In this document: one piece after another, positions 24,940 through 32,810 of the stretch
Layout of the letters: each line of letters begins with the position of its first letter
Position numbering within the stretch: position 1 is the first letter of the stretch
Assembly (NCBI RefSeq): GCF_015767245.1
Contig: NZ_JADOTV010000001.1
Span: forward strand, 310,001 to 374,000
Direction of reading: 5' to 3'
Source: Aureivirga sp. CE67
Lineage (GTDB): Bacteria; Bacteroidota; Bacteroidia; Flavobacteriales; Flavobacteriaceae
Length of the DNA stretch: 64,000 nucleotides
Position numbers and translations under genes: made by a program
Notes under the pieces: model-generated
What the model saw: the letters and a program-made list of their open reading frames with translations, nothing else
Told to the model about the DNA's origin: nothing
Databases searched by the model: none

Positions 24940-25581
24940 TTATTGATTCCAAGTACTTGGACTAAATCTCCATTTTGTTAAAGCTTCTTTTTCTTCAGAA
25001 TTAATGTAGTGATTATCATTTGCCAATTCTAATAAATGGTCATAATCGCTCAATGTTGTAAGTTCTACATTAGCTTCTTTAAAATTCGTTTTAGCAATAT
25101 CAAATCCATAAGAAAAAATAGCTACCATACCTTTAACTGTTGCTCCTTCATTACGAAGTGCTTCTACGGCATTTAAACTACTTTTCCCTGTGCTGATTAA
25201 ATCTTCAATCACAACAACGTTACTTCCTTTTTCTAAAAATCCTTCCACTTGATTCTGACGTCCGTGTTTTTTTGGTTCAGGACGAACATATACGAAAGGA
25301 ACATTTAAAAATTGAGCAACCAAAACTCCCATTGCAATTGCTCCTGTAGCTACACCAGCAATCACATCTGGTTTACCATAAGTATCCTCAATTATTTTAG
25401 CGATGTTTTCTCTAATATAGTTGCGAATTGGGGGAAATGATAAAGTTGTTCTGTTATCACAATAAATTGGAGATTTCCATCCTGAAGCCCAAGTAAAAGG
25501 CTCTGACGGTTGTAATTTTATTGCTTTAATTTGCAATAATAGTTCTGCTGTTTTTTTTGCTGTATCTTTGTTCGAAATCAT
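24940..25581 (-). CDS. pyrE: Orotate phosphoribosyltransferase
   Basis: A 213-residue enzyme that joins orotate and PRPP to give orotidine 5'-phosphate in de novo pyrimidine synthesis. The PRPP loop is VVIEDLISTGKSSLNAV (near residues 121-137); other signatures are FTWASGWKSPIYCDNR (near 29) and GVATGAIAMGVL (near 73). I chose the ATG at 25581; an upstream in-frame codon at 25608 would add nine residues and overlap the divergent Nudix gene. A -7 box, TACATTTG (minus strand, 25586-25593), stands four bases from this ATG, so the message may be leaderless. Confidence 0.95.
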   Translation of the reverse strand: MISNKDTAKKTAELLLQIKAIKLQPSEPFTWASGWKSPIYCDNRTTLSFPPIRNYIRENIAKIIEDTYGKPDVIAGVATGAIAMGVLVAQFLNVPFVYVRPEPKKHGRQNQVEGFLEKGSNVVVIEDLISTGKSSLNAVEALRNEGATVKGMVAIFSYGFDIAKTNFKEANVELTTLSDYDHLLELANDNHYINSEEKEALTKWRFSPSTWNQ

Positions 25582-25582
25582 A

Positions 25583-26173
25583 ATGCAAATGTATAAAGTT
25601 TTTGTCAATGACTATCCAATTATTTTGACAGATAGTGTAAAAAATTCCGAAAATTCTGACATGATAATCATGAACGAAAATAATGTTCATGAAGTTATTC
25701 AAAAAATGTTTAACAACGAAGCAATCGAAGCAACTTTTTATTGCGAAAATCTAGAAAAAGACTGGAAATTATTTCAGAGTTTCTTTAAAATCGAGAAAGC
25801 TGCTGGCGGAATTGTTAAAAATGAAAAAGATGAAATTTTATTTATCAAAAGATTCGATAAGTGGGATTTACCAAAAGGAAAAATTGAAAAAGGAGAAACA
25901 CAAAAAGAAGCTGCAATCCGAGAGGTTGAAGAAGAATGTGGAATAGAAGGTTTAGAAATTTTAAACCAAAACAAAACTACTTACCATATTTTCTCAAGAA
26001 AAGAAAAATTAATATTAAAAATTAGCTACTGGTTTGACATGAAATCTTCTTATGATGGGAAACTTACGCCACAATTGGAAGAAGATATCACAGAAGTTAT
26101 TTTTAAAAATTCTGCACAAAAAGAAACGGCATTGAAAAATACCTATGCAAACATTCGACTTTTATTTGAATAA
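25583..26173 (+). CDS. Nudix hydrolase
   Basis: A 196-residue protein. The Nudix box GKIEKGETQKEAAIREVEEECGI (near residues 99-121) has all catalytic glutamates and the REVEEE core, so it should hydrolyse a nucleoside diphosphate linked to another moiety, using Mg2+. The N-terminal 70 residues (MYKVFVNDYPIILTDS) form a small extra domain typical of the flavobacterial version. Substrate unknown. An ATG two codons later (25589) is an equally good start. It faces away from pyrE, with only one base between their start codons. Confidence 0.88.
   Translation: MQMYKVFVNDYPIILTDSVKNSENSDMIIMNENNVHEVIQKMFNNEAIEATFYCENLEKDWKLFQSFFKIEKAAGGIVKNEKDEILFIKRFDKWDLPKGKIEKGETQKEAAIREVEEECGIEGLEILNQNKTTYHIFSRKEKLILKISYWFDMKSSYDGKLTPQLEEDITEVIFKNSAQKETALKNTYANIRLLFE
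25586..25593 (-). promoter_or_regulatory. -7 promoter box four bases before pyrE
   Basis: TACATTTG on the minus strand matches TAnnTTTG. The pyrE and Nudix start codons are only one base apart, so this box lies inside the Nudix coding sequence. No exact TTTG is present at 19 bases. Confidence 0.45.
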
Positions 26174-26264
26174 TATTTTTTAATCGTTAATAAACTGATA
26201 AATATCTAAATAACAAGTTATTAAAACCCCGCTTTTATTCCTTGGTTTTAATTATAACTATACT

Positions 26265-26295
26265 TTTGTTATTCACAATAATAGCTGTATTTTTG
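26265..26295 (+). promoter_or_regulatory. Consensus promoter of the SulP transporter gene
   Basis: TTTG (26265-26268) and TATTTTTG (26288-26295) are exactly 19 bases apart, a full match to the Bacteroidota consensus. Transcription should begin near 26300, about 30 bases before the ATG. Confidence 0.75.
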
Positions 26296-26329
26296 CAGTC
26301 TTTTTGAGTAAAGAATTTTGAATAAAGGT

Positions 26330-27976
26330 ATGACAGAGTTTATTAGAAAAATAACGCCAAACACAAAAGATGATGTTCTTGCAGGAATTACGGTTTCCTT
26401 GGCAATGGTTCCGGAAGTTGTTGCTTTCGCTTTTGTGGCACAAATTGATCCAATTGTAGCATTAACCGGTGCATTTATCGTTGGAATTATTACAGCAATC
26501 CTTGGAGGTAGACCAGGACTAATTTCTGGAGCTGCTGGGGCAGTTGCCGTAATTTTTGTTGACATGATTGCAAAAGGACATGCAAAAGGTTTAGCTTTTG
26601 AAAACCCAATTGACAATATGGGATTCCTGTATCTATTCGGAGCAGTTATCTTGATGGGACTTATACAAATTGCTGCCGGATATTTCAAACTTGGGCGTTT
26701 TGTTCGTCTAATACCTCACCCTGTGATGCTTGGTTTCGTAAATGGTTTGGCAATTGTAATTTTCCTTGCGCAATTGAATATGTTTAAACATAAGGTTCCA
26801 AATACAGACCCTGATGTTTTAGGTAAATTCCAAGATGTTTGGATGCATGGAACAGAATTGTATACAATGGCTGGATTGGTATTACTTACTATGGCGATTA
26901 TTTTTGTTTTACCTAAAATTACGAAGAAACTTCCTGCTGCACTTACAGCAATTGTGGTTACAAGTTTGGTTGTAAAATTTGGAAATATAAACGTGTCTAC
27001 TGTTGGTTCTTATATTATTGAAGGAGGAGGAACAGGATTAAAAGGTTCATTCCCTACTTTCAATACAGAACTTTGGGATAAATTACCTGTTAATTTAGAT
27101 ACTCTATACTTTATTCTTCCTTATGCCTTTTTGGCAGCGTGTGTTGGTCTTATTGAGTCTTTAATGACAATGAACTTAGTAGACGAATTAACAGAAACAA
27201 GAGGAGATGGAAATAAAGAATGTATTGCACAAGGTGTTGCAAACGTGACTAGTGGACTTTTCGGAGGAACTGGTGGTTGTGGAATGATTGGGCAAACGAT
27301 GATTAATATCAACTCAAACGGACGTGGAAGACTGTCAGGAATCATGATGGCACTTACTTTGCTATCATTTATTTTGTTTGCTGATGGAGTAATCGAACAA
27401 GTTCCTATTGCTGCCTTAGTTGGAGTAATGTTTATGATGGTAATCGAAACATTTGCTTGGTCTAGTTTACGTATTATTCGTAAAATTCCTATGGCAGATG
27501 CTTTTGTTTTAATTGCAGTTTCTGTAATCACGGTTATTTTTGACCTTGCTATTGCGGTATTTGCTGGAGTTATCATTTCTGCATTAGTTTTTGCTTGGGA
27601 AAATGCTAAAAGAATTCGTGCTCGTAAGGTTTTCAAGGAAGATGGTACTAAGGTGTATGAAATTTGGGGACCACTTTTCTTTGGATCTGTAACGGCGTTC
27701 AACGAAAAATTTGATATTAAAAACGATCCAGAAAAAGTGGAAATTGATTTTATCGAATCAAGAATTAGCGATCATTCTGGAATCGAAGCTATCTATAATT
27801 TAGTAGAAAAATATGAAAAAGCGGGAAAAGAAGTAAAATTAAAACACTTGAGCGAAGAATGTAAAGAACTTCTTTGTAAGAGTAATATGAAATTTAATCA
27901 GATTATTATGGAGGCAATCGATGATCCACGTTATCATGTAGTAGCGGATCCGGAAGAATTTGCCAAAAAAATATAG
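26330..27976 (+). CDS. SulP family inorganic anion transporter
   Basis: A 548-residue inner-membrane protein with ten or more hydrophobic segments and a C-terminal STAS domain (about residues 445-548: YEIWGPLFFGSVTAF, then IDFIESRISDHSGIEA). The SulP core shows DDVLAGITVSLAMVPEVVAFAF (near residue 14) and GGTGGCGMIGQTMININS near residue 315. Bacterial relatives move sulfate, bicarbonate or dicarboxylates; the substrate here is not evident. I chose the ATG at 26330 rather than an in-frame TTG at 26318. The small VTT membrane protein gene follows after eight bases, in one operon. Confidence 0.92.
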   Translation: MTEFIRKITPNTKDDVLAGITVSLAMVPEVVAFAFVAQIDPIVALTGAFIVGIITAILGGRPGLISGAAGAVAVIFVDMIAKGHAKGLAFENPIDNMGFLYLFGAVILMGLIQIAAGYFKLGRFVRLIPHPVMLGFVNGLAIVIFLAQLNMFKHKVPNTDPDVLGKFQDVWMHGTELYTMAGLVLLTMAIIFVLPKITKKLPAALTAIVVTSLVVKFGNINVSTVGSYIIEGGGTGLKGSFPTFNTELWDKLPVNLDTLYFILPYAFLAACVGLIESLMTMNLVDELTETRGDGNKECIAQGVANVTSGLFGGTGGCGMIGQTMININSNGRGRLSGIMMALTLLSFILFADGVIEQVPIAALVGVMFMMVIETFAWSSLRIIRKIPMADAFVLIAVSVITVIFDLAIAVFAGVIISALVFAWENAKRIRARKVFKEDGTKVYEIWGPLFFGSVTAFNEKFDIKNDPEKVEIDFIESRISDHSGIEAIYNLVEKYEKAGKEVKLKHLSEECKELLCKSNMKFNQIIMEAIDDPRYHVVADPEEFAKKI

Positions 27977-27984
27977 AAAAGAAA

Positions 27985-28590
27985 ATGAGATTTTTAAGAT
28001 TATACTATGAATATTTGAAAAGGACTGGGCTTTTTACTTTTTTAAGAAAAAACTTAAAGAGTCTACTTATTGTTGTTGCTATTGTTGTAGGAATATTCTT
28101 CATTATTGAAAAATTTGTTATCACAATGAAAGAAATTTTTCAATTAATTGTAGATAATGTTTCTGATACATTGGTTTATGTGATATTTACAGCGTCTGAG
28201 ACGGTTCTTGGGCTTATTCCACCTGATCTATTCATTATGTGGAGTAAAACGCAAGGAGAAAGCATTGGAGTCAATCCTTGGTTACTTGTAGGTTTCTTAG
28301 CAACACTTTCTTATTTAGGAGGTATTATTGCTTATGCAATAGGAATGAAGATTGAGCATATTCCAAAAATACATTTCTGGGTAACTAAGAAATACAGTGA
28401 ACTTTTCACAAACCTAAAAAAATGGGGAGGTTTCTTTATTGTAATTGCTGCATTATTACCAATTCCATTTTCTATGGTTACACTAATTTCAGGTATTACA
28501 GGTTATTCGTTTAGATGGCTTCTAATCCTAGGATTATTCCGATATGTGAGATTTTTTGTCTATGCAATTTTCTTATTCCAAGCGGTATAA
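27985..28590 (+). CDS. VTT-domain (DedA/YqaA-like) membrane protein
   Basis: A 201-residue protein with an N-terminal membrane helix (SLLIVVAIVVGIFFIIEKF) and the VTT/SNARE-associated pattern: a re-entrant start near residue 70 (FTASETVLGLIPPDLFIMW), then YLGGIIAYAIGMKI and IVIAALLPIPFSMVTLISGITGYSF. DedA-type proteins are linked to lipid scrambling and proton-driven transport; a specific role cannot be given. It is cotranscribed with the SulP gene and ends at a strong terminator. Confidence 0.82.
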   Translation: MRFLRLYYEYLKRTGLFTFLRKNLKSLLIVVAIVVGIFFIIEKFVITMKEIFQLIVDNVSDTLVYVIFTASETVLGLIPPDLFIMWSKTQGESIGVNPWLLVGFLATLSYLGGIIAYAIGMKIEHIPKIHFWVTKKYSELFTNLKKWGGFFIVIAALLPIPFSMVTLISGITGYSFRWLLILGLFRYVRFFVYAIFLFQAV

Positions 28591-28623
28591 GATTTTGCAT
28601 CTTTTTATATAAATACACGAAGA

Positions 28624-28658
28624 AGAAAGCACTCTATTTTTAGAGTGCTTTTTTTATT
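28624..28658. terminator. Two-way terminator between the VTT and VOC genes
   Basis: AAAGCACTCTA (28626-28636) pairs perfectly with TAGAGTGCTTT (28641-28651), loop of four, flanked by A and T runs. Confidence 0.9.
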
Positions 28659-28659
28659 T

Positions 28660-29154
28660 TTAAACATAAGCTCCAGAGGAATATGTCAATTCATAACTGT
28701 GCGTATAAATTTCGAATACCACACCAAACGGATCTTCTACATAAACCATTTTAAAAGGTTTATCATTTGGATAATATTCTCGGATTGGCATTCTTTGCTT
28801 CCCTCCTGCTTCTACAATTCTTTGCGTCAAACTTTCAATATTTGGGTCTTGAACACAAAAATGAAAAAGCCCTGTTCTAAAAGGATTAAAATCTGCTTTC
28901 CCTTCTGTTTGCGGGAATTCAAAAAGCTCAATTCCTATTTTGTCTGATGTAGAAAGATGTGCAATTCGGAAACTCTCCCAATCTTCTCCAAAAACATCAA
29001 TACACATTTTACCGATTGCTGTTTCAGTTTCTTTTTCGACGGTTTCTGGCCCCATTAATAAATACCATCCCATTACTTTTGTGTAGAAAGAAATTGCTTT
29101 GTCCAGATCTGGAACTGTAATTCCTATATGTGAAAATGCTCTTGGATAATTCAT
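28660..29154 (-). CDS. VOC family (glyoxalase/dioxygenase-like) protein
   Basis: A 164-residue metalloenzyme-like protein of the vicinal oxygen chelate superfamily. The repeat starts with the histidine of FSHIGITVPDLDKAISFYTKVMGW (residues 8-31); the second half carries GLFHFCVQDPNIESL (near 94) and FKMVYVEDPFGVVFEIYTHSYE (near 133), supplying the further metal ligands (His, Glu). It may act as a lactoylglutathione-lyase-like or dioxygenase enzyme; the substrate is unknown. It is a single gene behind a two-way terminator. Confidence 0.85.
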   Translation of the reverse strand: MNYPRAFSHIGITVPDLDKAISFYTKVMGWYLLMGPETVEKETETAIGKMCIDVFGEDWESFRIAHLSTSDKIGIELFEFPQTEGKADFNPFRTGLFHFCVQDPNIESLTQRIVEAGGKQRMPIREYYPNDKPFKMVYVEDPFGVVFEIYTHSYELTYSSGAYV

Positions 29155-29284
29155 CTTATCAGTTTTTAAAAAAATTTAAACTTATTTAAGTTACTAAATT
29201 TCAAAGACTAATCCGATTTTTAATTTTATTCTCCAGCAAAACTTTTTTTTAAAAAAATAATCATTTTCTATGTTGAAAGTTTTT

Positions 29285-30994
29285 TTATTCAGATGTACTT
29301 TTAGCTTCTTCAGCAGTAATATCTTCTTCAGTAAATCCAATAAAATTTCCTTTAAAATCAACTAAGCCTTTACGTTTCCCAAACTCCACATGAGCTAGTT
29401 TCCTTCCAGGATAGATCTTTATTTCGTCAAAAAGAAACTTTATAATAATATTTCCTTCTCCATCAATAGATCCGTATTTTCTTTTTCTGTCTTTTGTTGT
29501 TAAAAACACTTTAGTAACACCATTTTTATTAAAATCTTTAATATAACCAAATTGTGGTTCAATTATAAATTCTCCTTTTGTATTAATAATCCCCCATTTA
29601 TAATCTAACTCTACTTTAGCCAGACCATCTTTATCAAAACTAAATGCCCCATCATATTGAAGAGGAATTACCAACTCTCCTTTTTTATTTATAAACCCCT
29701 TTTTTTTATTAATTTCAACAGCAGCGTAAATACCATCTCCAAAACCATAAGCCGAATCAAATTGAAACGGAATTTCTACTTCACCTTTTTTATTCATATA
29801 TCCAAATTTACCATTTTTTTGAATTGGTACTAAACCACTACTATCAAACGGATAAGGATCACAATAATCTAATTCTAACGGTTGAATAATATTTCCTTTA
29901 TCATCTATATAACCAAAATAGCCATTTTTAGTAATTCGTGCAATATTTGAATTTCTAAAATCTGTAACTGTTTCATAATATGGCTGAATAAGAACATCTC
30001 CTTTCTTATTTATCAAACCTACTCCTTCTTCACTCCAAATAACCGTATATTCATCATCTCCAAATTCTTCTGCATAATCATATTTAAAATCTATAACCAC
30101 CTCCCCTTTATCATTAATAAAGCCATATCTCCCATTCAATTTAACACATGTTAAATCATTTACACCAAAATTCATAATACTATCGTATATTATATCAAGT
30201 AGTATTTCCCCTTTAGCATTAATAATTCCCGATTTTAAATCTCCATAAGAATCTCTTACTTTAACTTTAGTATGTCCTAATTTACAATATGTACTATCAA
30301 ATTGATCTACAAAATCATATTTAGGTTCTATAACTATTTCTCCATATGTATTGATAAATCCTTCCTTATTATTTACTGTAACAGAAGCTAAATCGGATTT
30401 ATAAAACTGCCCCATATATGCATAAGTAGGTTCAAGAATAATTTTTCCTTTTTCATTCAACAATCCCCACTTATCATTTTCTTTTACTCTAAATATATCT
30501 GGAAAATCATCAAATTTTATTTTTTCATATCTTGGTTCAAGAATAACTTCTCCATCACCATTTAACAATCCCCATTTATCATTTTCTTCACATATAAAAA
30601 TATTTAATGAATTAATATATTCTACATTTTCATATTTGAGTTCAATAATAATATTACCATTTTCGTCAACAAATCCATATTTATCATTTAAAGCAACTTT
30701 AATGCAATCTGGATTTTTATCATACCAAATATTATCATATTCTGGTTCAACAATAACTTTCCCTGAAAAATCCATTAATCCAAAATAATTATCTTTTTGA
30801 ATCTTTGTATAGTTTCCTGGTTTTAGAATTTCTTTGCTTATATAATCAAATTGTGGCTCAATTATTACATTTCCTTCAGCATCCATATAACCATACTTAT
30901 AGTTTTCGTCATTAAAAACAAATAAACTTTTAGAATCTTGAGAATAGGAAATTAAACCTTGTAAGATTAAACAAAGTAAGATATAGTTCTTCAT
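29285..30994 (-). CDS. Secreted WG-repeat protein
   Basis: A 569-residue protein with a signal peptide (MKNYILLCLILQGLISYSQ) and about fifteen tandem WG repeats of 35-40 residues. Each has the form K(W/Y/F)G(L/F/Y)(I/M/L)(N/D)xxGxxxIxPxYDxx (for example KWGLLNEKGKIILEPTY). WG repeats form beta-rich solenoid or propeller-like folds; no catalytic function is known. No T9SS sorting domain is present. It reads in the same direction as the ankyrin gene upstream, but the terminator at 31108-31143 separates the two. Confidence 0.88.
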   Translation of the reverse strand: MKNYILLCLILQGLISYSQDSKSLFVFNDENYKYGYMDAEGNVIIEPQFDYISKEILKPGNYTKIQKDNYFGLMDFSGKVIVEPEYDNIWYDKNPDCIKVALNDKYGFVDENGNIIIELKYENVEYINSLNIFICEENDKWGLLNGDGEVILEPRYEKIKFDDFPDIFRVKENDKWGLLNEKGKIILEPTYAYMGQFYKSDLASVTVNNKEGFINTYGEIVIEPKYDFVDQFDSTYCKLGHTKVKVRDSYGDLKSGIINAKGEILLDIIYDSIMNFGVNDLTCVKLNGRYGFINDKGEVVIDFKYDYAEEFGDDEYTVIWSEEGVGLINKKGDVLIQPYYETVTDFRNSNIARITKNGYFGYIDDKGNIIQPLELDYCDPYPFDSSGLVPIQKNGKFGYMNKKGEVEIPFQFDSAYGFGDGIYAAVEINKKKGFINKKGELVIPLQYDGAFSFDKDGLAKVELDYKWGIINTKGEFIIEPQFGYIKDFNKNGVTKVFLTTKDRKRKYGSIDGEGNIIIKFLFDEIKIYPGRKLAHVEFGKRKGLVDFKGNFIGFTEEDITAEEAKSTSE

Positions 30995-31107
30995 AGTTTT
31001 TTTTTAAAATTTTAATTCAATAACAGATTGCGATTATTAATCTGCTTTTTTTTAATTTTTTTCAAATATAGAAAATATATCATTTAAGTATTTTAAAAAC
31101 TCTTTCA

Positions 31108-31143
31108 AACAAAAAAAACAGCATCTCAAAGCAAGACACTGTT
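31108..31143 (-). terminator. Terminator after the ankyrin gene
   Basis: On the minus strand AACAGTGTCT pairs with AGATGCTGTT (ten pairs, two of them G-U) over 31117-31143, followed by eight T residues. Confidence 0.65.
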
Positions 31144-31172
31144 TATTTTATTAATCTTAAAAGATTAAATAT

Positions 31173-32252
31173 TTAATCAATATAAGACATTAATTCTTCT
31201 ATATTATTTTTTCTAATCAACGTAGCCGCATCATCTCCTATTTCTAAATCATCCGATCCTTCTGTAACTTTAATATCTGTTCTAGCTCCTTTTTCTAAAA
31301 GTATTTTTGCTGTATCTATTTTTTTATTCCAAACAGCATATAACAAAGGAGTTCCTTTCGACTCATTTTCTATATCAATGTTTGCTCCAGAAGACAAAAG
31401 CATTTCACAAAACTTCGTATCTCCATGATTTGCTGCAATATGTAATGGTGAATTTCCTAGGCTCGTCTGAAAATTATAATCTGCCTTATTTTCTAATAAC
31501 AACTGAAGCATCTCCTCAGAAATATTGTTACTTGCTGCCAAATACAAAGCTGTTGCTCCATTCGAGTTTACATAATTAATATCTGCTCCATGTTTCAACA
31601 AAACATCAATAAAACCAACAGAATCTGTTACCACTGCAATCTGAAAAGCAGTATAATTATAAGCTGTTTCCAAATTCGGATTTGCTCCTCTAGACAGTAA
31701 CAATTCCAAAATACGTGTATGTTCTTGAAAACTTGTATTTTCCTTTTCTGTAGTAACCCCATCAATAGTTTCTGTAATCGTTACATTATTACTCCAAGAA
31801 ATAGCATATCTACATAAATAATCCAAAGCAGTCTGTCCATTATTGTCTTTATGATGAATATCAGCTCCATTATCTAAAAGTAATTTTACAACCTCATCAA
31901 ATCTTCCAATACAAGCTGCCAACAAAGCATTTGTATTTATCGTATTTCCTTTGTCTATTTCTGCACCATGGTCTATCAAAAGCTGAACAGCTTCTAATTT
32001 TCCTTCTCTTGCAGCAGTCTCAATCGGCGTATAACCTAAATCTCCTTCATTGTTTAAATTAATATCAGCTCCGTTTGCTATCAAGCATTCCATTACATCT
32101 GTATAATTACAAGCGGCCGCTAAAGTAAGAGCCGAACGATCTAAACTGATAAAAGAATTTACGTCAAATTCCTTTGATTCGATAAGTTTTATTATTTCTT
32201 CTATATCTCTATAGAGTACTAAATCCACAACTTTATCTTCAATTGTTTCCAT
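31173..32252 (-). CDS. Ankyrin-repeat protein
   Basis: A 359-residue cytoplasmic protein without a signal peptide, made almost wholly of about nine ankyrin repeats from residue 30 to 335. Typical helix-turn units are ALTLAAACNYTDVMECLIANGADIN, TPIETAAREGKLEAVQLLIDHGAEI and SPLHIAANHGDTKFCEMLLSSGANI. A longer insert (SWSNNVTITETIDGVTTEKEN, near residues 153-173) interrupts one repeat. It is a protein-binding scaffold of unknown partner. No toxin or effector domain is attached. A -7 box at 32353-32360 may be its promoter. Confidence 0.9.
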   Translation of the reverse strand: METIEDKVVDLVLYRDIEEIIKLIESKEFDVNSFISLDRSALTLAAACNYTDVMECLIANGADINLNNEGDLGYTPIETAAREGKLEAVQLLIDHGAEIDKGNTINTNALLAACIGRFDEVVKLLLDNGADIHHKDNNGQTALDYLCRYAISWSNNVTITETIDGVTTEKENTSFQEHTRILELLLSRGANPNLETAYNYTAFQIAVVTDSVGFIDVLLKHGADINYVNSNGATALYLAASNNISEEMLQLLLENKADYNFQTSLGNSPLHIAANHGDTKFCEMLLSSGANIDIENESKGTPLLYAVWNKKIDTAKILLEKGARTDIKVTEGSDDLEIGDDAATLIRKNNIEELMSYID

Positions 32253-32352
32253 ATTATTATTTTGATTTTAAGTTTTCATAGTTTGTGTTTTTTAATAGAA
32301 ATTTTAAATCTATCTAATTCCTTTTAAAAAGAATTTTAAAAAACAATTCATC

Positions 32353-32360
32353 CAAATATA
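32353..32360 (-). promoter_or_regulatory. -7 promoter box for the ankyrin gene
   Basis: TATATTTG on the minus strand, about 100 bases before the start codon; no TTTG at the expected -33 position. Confidence 0.35.
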
Positions 32361-32584
32361 TAAATAACAATCAATTAGTTAAAAGAATAGTCAAGATTTA
32401 ATTTTAGCGTTGTTTAATCTTTTTTTAAAAGAAAAATTCACATAAATCAAAACATTTACATCTTTATTCATTTTCAACAAGGGGAACTAACAATTATATT
32501 ATACAAAAGAAGACTATAGGACTAAACTAAAAGATTGTGCAACCATACAAAATGACATTACAAGTAAGAAACTACAAAACACAA

Positions 32585-32625
32585 AAAAACCATTCCGATA
32601 ACTCAGAATGGTTTTTCATTTTTTT
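32585..32625. terminator. Terminator (E1 gene side)
   Basis: AAAAACCATTC (32585-32595) pairs perfectly with GAATGGTTTTT (32606-32616), flanked by A and T runs. For the minus-strand E1 gene it comes after the repeat element, which would then lie in the E1 3' untranslated region. Confidence 0.85.
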
Positions 32626-32626
32626 C

Positions 32627-32788
32627 AGAGCCTGTTTAAAATTGTATCAGAATTTATTTTAGAACTTATTAAATTGCTATTTTGAAGGCTTTTTTAGAGT
32701 GCATAGCATCGCTATGGACGAGAAAAAAGACAAAAAAGAGCTTTTAAGAAGCATCTGAAATTTTTTGATATAAATTTAAACAGGCTCT
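32627..32788. repeat. Inverted-repeat element B (162 bases, MITE-like)
   Basis: Terminal arms AGAGCCTGTTTAAA (32627-32640) and the exact complement at 32775-32788. Pairing continues imperfectly inward for about 15 more bases. The centre has a second palindrome, CATAGC-ATC-GCTATG (near 32702-32716), flanked by AAGGCTTTTTT and AAAAAAGAGCTTTT, so the whole element can fold on itself. The terminal core GAGYCTGTTTAAA is shared with element A at 3432-3516. No transposase gene is nearby. Transposon-derived origin is an inference. Confidence 0.65.
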
Positions 32789-32810
32789 TATATAGATAAA
32801 TTAAATTATT

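Noticed and set aside
27121-27702. Open frame of 193 codons on the minus strand
   Set aside because: It is antisense to the SulP gene core; composition (Ile, Pro, Thr, Ser) is typical of antisense of a membrane protein.
31024-31052. Hairpin CAGATT...AATCTG followed by a T run, plus strand
   Set aside because: It looks like an intrinsic terminator, but neighbouring genes read the other way and no plus-strand transcript is evident; kept as an oddity, not as a feature.
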